Origin: Thiotrichaceae bacterium
GTDB taxonomy: Bacteria; Pseudomonadota; Gammaproteobacteria; Eutrophobiales; Eutrophobiaceae
DNA: 37,449 nt
Assembly (NCBI GenBank): GCA_012960105.1
Contig: DUBV01000015.1
Span: 1 to 37,449 of the forward strand
Direction of reading: 5' to 3'
The position numbers and the translations under genes are program-made. The notes below the pieces were generated by a model. That model saw only the letters and a program-made list of their open reading frames with translations. It was not told the DNA's origin and ran no database searches. Of the stretch, positions 34,700 through 37,449 are shown piece by piece. Each line of letters starts with the position of its first letter. Positions within the stretch are counted from its first letter, which is position 1.

Positions 34700-36267
34700 A
34701 TGCTGAAAATGGGCGAGCTATTTTGGATAATAATACTGTCAATGAGCCTATTGAAGGGAATGATGTCACAACTGTTTCTTCTAATGTCTCTAATATATTT
34801 GAAAGTCTTGCATTATTATCATTTGTTGAATATGACCAGAGAAGAAAGAGTGAAGCAAAAGCATTAGGTATTAGGGTCGGCACACTCGACAGGGAAGTGG
34901 AACTAGCCAGAAAGGTTGTCAATGAACAGGATTCAACAAATTCTCTTTTCTCTGTTACGGAACCTTGGCCTGATAGGGTAGATGGCAATCACCTACTGTT
35001 AGAACTCCAAAGTGTATTCAAACAATATTCAATCATCCCAGATGGTGCTGAAATAGCCTTACCCTTATGGGTACTTGGCACGTATGTTTTCGATATATTT
35101 CGTATTTATCCTATGTTGGGATTGGTATCACCTGAAAAACGATGCGGAAAAAGCACTGTGATGACTATACTCAAGGCGATAAGTCAACGGTCGATTCTTG
35201 CATCAAATATTAGTCGTGCTGCGGTATACCGTGTGATTGAAGCATGGAGACCTACATTACTCATTGATGAGGCTGATACCTTTCTTAAAGGCAATGATGA
35301 ACTTAGGGGAATCATTAATTCAGGACATACTAAAGATGCTGCGTTCGTAATACGAACCGAAGGGGATAATCACGAACCCAAGAAATTTTCTACATGGGCA
35401 CCAAAGGCTATTGCGATGATTGGCGATATGCCTGATACCAATCGTGATAGGTCAATTGTCTTGACAATGCGTCGGCGCAAACCAGGTGAACGAATTAATA
35501 AAATTGCCTTGGGTTTTGGAGAAAATTGCGAATCGTTGAGGCAAAAATGTCTACGGTGGGCAATGGATAATCAGTTAAACCTAGGCAATGCTTGTACTGT
35601 GGTGCCAGATATTGGTAATGATCGGGCTAGTGACAATTGGACATCTCTACTCACCATAGCCGAAGTAATCGGGGGGGACTGGATGAAGGAAGCCATAAAA
35701 GCAATGAAGATTTTATCTGAGTATGATGAGGGAGATAATATCGGGCCAATGCTACTCAATGACATAAAGACGATATTTGAAGATAAGAATGTCGAGCAAA
35801 TATTTTCAGAAGATTTGGTAAAGACGCTGATAGAGTTGGAAGAAAGACCTTGGGGTGAATGGAGTAAAGGTAAACCGATTTCGACAAATAAACTTTCAAG
35901 ATTATTAAAGCCATACAAGATACGAACTCAGACAATCAGATTCAATTTAGAAACAAAGAAAGGGTATAAATTAAAGTCATTTGATGATGTTTTTTCCCGA
36001 TATCTTTCTACAGAACCTCAAAATATAGAACATTCAAACGTCACACCGTCACAAGTCAATTGTGAAGCAGGTATTAAAGACAATCAAAACGACACACCAA
36101 ACGAAAATGTGACGGATCATAACGACACATATCACAATGATGTGACGGATGAAAATATGTTAAGACCCAATAATGGTAAGGATTGTGACGGTGTGACTGA
36201 TGAAAACACCACTTCAGGGACGTGTGAAAAGAATATTTCTAAACCAGACAGAAGAGTGGAAATATGA
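34696..36267 (+). CDS. DUF3631 replication ATPase
   Basis: This 523-residue protein has a P-loop ATPase core of the DUF3631 type. Walker A-like PEKRCGKST spans about 146-154 and Walker B TLLIDEAD about 187-194. Conserved WAPKAIAMIGDMPDT and DRSIVLTMRRR follow, the latter with likely arginine-finger residues. DUF3631 proteins occur in phage, plasmid and island replication modules, often joined to CHC2 or TOPRIM domains. About 80 C-terminal residues are low complexity, rich in Asn, Asp, Thr and Val, with repeated VTDEN-like units. The DNA there holds the repeats listed at 36038-36199. It overlaps both neighbours by 4 bp. Confidence 0.85.
   Translation: MNAENGRAILDNNTVNEPIEGNDVTTVSSNVSNIFESLALLSFVEYDQRRKSEAKALGIRVGTLDREVELARKVVNEQDSTNSLFSVTEPWPDRVDGNHLLLELQSVFKQYSIIPDGAEIALPLWVLGTYVFDIFRIYPMLGLVSPEKRCGKSTVMTILKAISQRSILASNISRAAVYRVIEAWRPTLLIDEADTFLKGNDELRGIINSGHTKDAAFVIRTEGDNHEPKKFSTWAPKAIAMIGDMPDTNRDRSIVLTMRRRKPGERINKIALGFGENCESLRQKCLRWAMDNQLNLGNACTVVPDIGNDRASDNWTSLLTIAEVIGGDWMKEAIKAMKILSEYDEGDNIGPMLLNDIKTIFEDKNVEQIFSEDLVKTLIELEERPWGEWSKGKPISTNKLSRLLKPYKIRTQTIRFNLETKKGYKLKSFDDVFSRYLSTEPQNIEHSNVTPSQVNCEAGIKDNQNDTPNENVTDHNDTYHNDVTDENMLRPNNGKDCDGVTDENTTSGTCEKNISKPDRRVEI
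36038..36199. repeat. six 8-bp iteron-like repeats, candidate replication origin
   Basis: The unit is TGTGACGG. Reverse-strand copies abut at 36038-36045 (TGTGACGT read on the minus strand) and 36046-36053. Forward copies stand at 36108-36115, 36141-36148, and as an abutting pair at 36184-36191 and 36192-36199 (TGTGACTG). So two head-to-tail pairs face each other across two single copies. All lie in the 3' end of the DUF3631 gene, where they encode its VT-rich tail. Confidence 0.5.
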
Positions 36268-36590
36268 ATACTGCTTCTGACATATTGGCCTATACCTCTC
36301 AGTACCAAATTCGTTTGGCTGTAGAAAATGGAAATCTGATCATGGAAGCCCCAGAAAATATCCTGACAGATGAATTTGTAACAACTGCAAAGCAACATAA
36401 AGCTGAATTGCTTGAAGTACTTACTAAACCTGATCGGTGGGATCCAGAGTTAGCAGCAGTAGGATATCAATGGTGTCTTGACTGCAGATATTTAAATGAG
36501 GTTTGTATTCATCCTGATAATCCATTTCGTCAGCAGTGCCCACAAGCACCCAGAAAATGTCAGTGGTATGAGACAGGAGAGAAATTGTAA
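36264..36590 (+). CDS. TubC-N-like / cysteine-rich island protein
   Basis: This 108-residue protein has two parts. Residues about 4-53 (LRLAV-type strand, ENGNLIMEAPENILTDEF, then KQHKAELLEVL) resemble the TubC N-terminal docking domain found in many phage and island proteins. Residues 70-100 hold five cysteines (71, 74, 81, 92, 99) that could bind zinc. It overlaps the DUF3631 gene by 4 bp and is the last gene before the non-coding region upstream of terS. Its function is unknown; a role in protein contacts within the replication module is inference. Confidence 0.7.
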   Translation: MNTASDILAYTSQYQIRLAVENGNLIMEAPENILTDEFVTTAKQHKAELLEVLTKPDRWDPELAAVGYQWCLDCRYLNEVCIHPDNPFRQQCPQAPRKCQWYETGEKL

Positions 36591-36620
36591 ATATAAATTG
36601 AGTTTAAGATTTAATAAAGA

Positions 36621-36720
36621 ATAGGGGTACGGGGGCGGTTTTATTTCTACAGTCTGAACAGTGCCTAACGTGGCCCCATCCTTTGCACGTTTTTCCGCGT
36701 TATTTTCATTTGGGGAGCAA
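36621..36720 (+). other. candidate cos/packaging region
   Basis: The 178-bp gap before terS carries GGGGTACGGGGGCGGTTTTA (36624-36643), then TTCTACAG, GTGGCCCC and a GCACGTTTTTCCGCG stretch. A G-rich block next to TCTACAG directly upstream of a P27-type small terminase is an arrangement I recall from HK97-like cos phages. No cleavage site can be fixed by eye. Confidence 0.35.
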
Positions 36721-36768
36721 TATATTGATCAATAACTTACAACCTAATATCAGAAAGAGGGTTAGATA

Positions 36769-37215
36769 ATGGGACGAAAAGCAAAACCGACGAAATTGAA
36801 ATTGCTTCAAGGCAATCCAGGTAAACGTCCGATCAACGAGTCGGAACCAAACGCTAATCCTGCCAGTGTTAGATCTCCGACGTGGTTATCCGATGGTGCG
36901 CGCAAGTGTTGGGATATGAACGCAGCGACCATGATCGGAGCGGGTGTATTGACAAAACTCGATGCCGATATGTTTTCGGCATATTGCGAGTCTTTTAGCC
37001 TTTGGCAACGCGCGCATGAACAACTCGAGGGTTCGTCCTTAATACATGAAAACGAATCAGGCTATAAACAACAAAATGGACTTATCGGAATTATTAATAA
37101 GTCGCAAGATCAACTCGTTAAACTTGCTAGAGAATTTGGTATGACGCCGAGCGCGAGAACGAACATTCGATTGACGGTCGAGAACGATGACAACGAATGG
37201 AATGATTTCGACTAA
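36769..37215 (+). CDS. terS: phage terminase small subunit, P27 family
   Basis: The small terminase recognises packaging DNA and recruits the large subunit. The 148 residues follow the P27 family pattern: MGRKAKPTKLKLLQGNPGKR at the start, then PxWLSDGARKCWD, the LDADMFSAYCESFSLWQRA helix, NGLIGIINKSQDQLVKLAREFGMTPSAR, and an acidic tail. GAGGG precedes the ATG. The codon use is visibly richer in G and C (for example CGCGCGCATG) than in the AT-rich genes just upstream, so the packaging module may have a separate origin. The large subunit is expected next but is not in the window. Confidence 0.88.
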   Translation: MGRKAKPTKLKLLQGNPGKRPINESEPNANPASVRSPTWLSDGARKCWDMNAATMIGAGVLTKLDADMFSAYCESFSLWQRAHEQLEGSSLIHENESGYKQQNGLIGIINKSQDQLVKLAREFGMTPSARTNIRLTVENDDNEWNDFD

Positions 37216-37248
37216 TAACCTATTAACTAGTTAAGGGGTATCACAATT

Positions 37249-37416
37249 ATGGAAAATATATTAGAAGATGAATATCGAGAAACGCTACAGGATCGCGATC
37301 AGTTTTTGGGGCTAGTAGAAACGGCTATTGAATATGTTAATGAGGAAGAAGAACCATGCGATAGTATGGAGTGTACCCCGTCAGCACCATGTGGACCAAT
37401 TAGCCTGATTGCCTAA
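37249..37416 (+). CDS. small acidic ORF after terS (55 aa)
   Basis: A 55-codon frame starts at ATG 37249, about 10 bp after AAGGGG (37233-37238). The peptide is strongly acidic (MENILEDEYRETLQDRDQF at the start), with three cysteines near the end (CDSMECTPSAPC). It lies 33 bp after terS in the same direction. I do not recognise it. The good ribosome binding site and position between packaging genes make it a fair candidate for a real gene. Confidence 0.5.
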   Translation: MENILEDEYRETLQDRDQFLGLVETAIEYVNEEEEPCDSMECTPSAPCGPISLIA

Positions 37417-37449
37417 GAGATAGTTTTAGTTCATCGTTAACCTGAGAGG

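Larger units (their letters stand above)
31299..37449. mobile_element. left part of tRNA-Glu-integrated island or phage satellite
   Basis: The element starts at the tRNA fragment and includes an integrase, an AlpA-like regulator, replication genes, a possible cos region and a small terminase, and runs past the right edge. All genes point right. No tail, lysis or CI-like repressor gene is visible. The order int, alpA, replication, packaging is that of Gram-negative phage-inducible chromosomal islands. An ordinary prophage cannot be excluded without the right end. Confidence 0.75.

Noticed and set aside
35571-35918. 115-codon minus-strand frame opposite the DUF3631 gene
   Set aside because: It is a Ser/Leu-rich shadow of a coding region that is well supported on the plus strand.
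1-37449. CRISPR array
   Set aside because: No regularly spaced direct repeats of CRISPR length and no cas genes were seen.

Overview
The window reads as chromosome of an AT-rich gammaproteobacterium. The evidence is the preserved gene order ndk-rlmN-pilW-rodZ-hisS-yfgM-bamB-der and cysE...iscR, the valS-holC-pepA block divergent from lptF-lptG, and an IscR with the E. coli cysteine spacing. I cannot assign a genus from sequence alone.

Layout. 1-278: no convincing gene, but a degenerate direct repeat and a large nested inverted repeat. 279-1918: a uracil-DNA-glycosylase-fold protein and rsmJ, minus strand. 1961-10172: a minus-strand housekeeping run read from ndk towards der (nucleotide metabolism, RlmN, type IV pilus and shape proteins, HisRS, outer-membrane assembly, ribosome GTPase). 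The ispG gene usually found between rodZ and hisS is missing. 10353-17749: an IscR-headed SUF iron-sulfur operon (iscR, A-type carrier, sufB, C, D, S, U, T, Rieske ferredoxin). It occupies the place where relatives carry isc-hsc-fdx. Two abutting 25-bp IscR type-1 boxes lie upstream of iscR, and copies of one intergenic repeat lie inside the operon's gaps. 18003-24860: a plus-strand signal peptidase I, then a DUF2970 membrane protein, cysE, valS, an unknown coiled-coil protein, holC and pepA on the minus strand. 25085-27728: lptF-lptG (LPS export) and a convergent RDD membrane protein. 27890-31211: an AT-rich surface-glycan cassette (methyltransferase, polyprenyl-phosphate GT2, GT22-like GT-C enzyme).

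31299-37449: the left end of an integrated mobile element. A 44-bp 3' fragment of tRNA-Glu(CUC) marks the attachment site. It is followed by a tyrosine integrase, an unknown gene, an AlpA-like regulator, a tightly overlapping replication module (primase-associated protein, stand-alone CHC2 zinc finger, DUF3631 ATPase, TubC-N/Cys-rich protein), a possible cos region, a P27-type small terminase and a small acidic ORF. The element runs off the right edge. Its order (int, alpA, replication, packaging) resembles phage-inducible chromosomal islands, particularly capsid-forming ones, but the window ends before capsid or tail genes could separate satellite from prophage. The 3' end of the DUF3631 gene carries six 8-bp TGTGACGG-like repeats in a symmetrical arrangement, a plausible replication origin.
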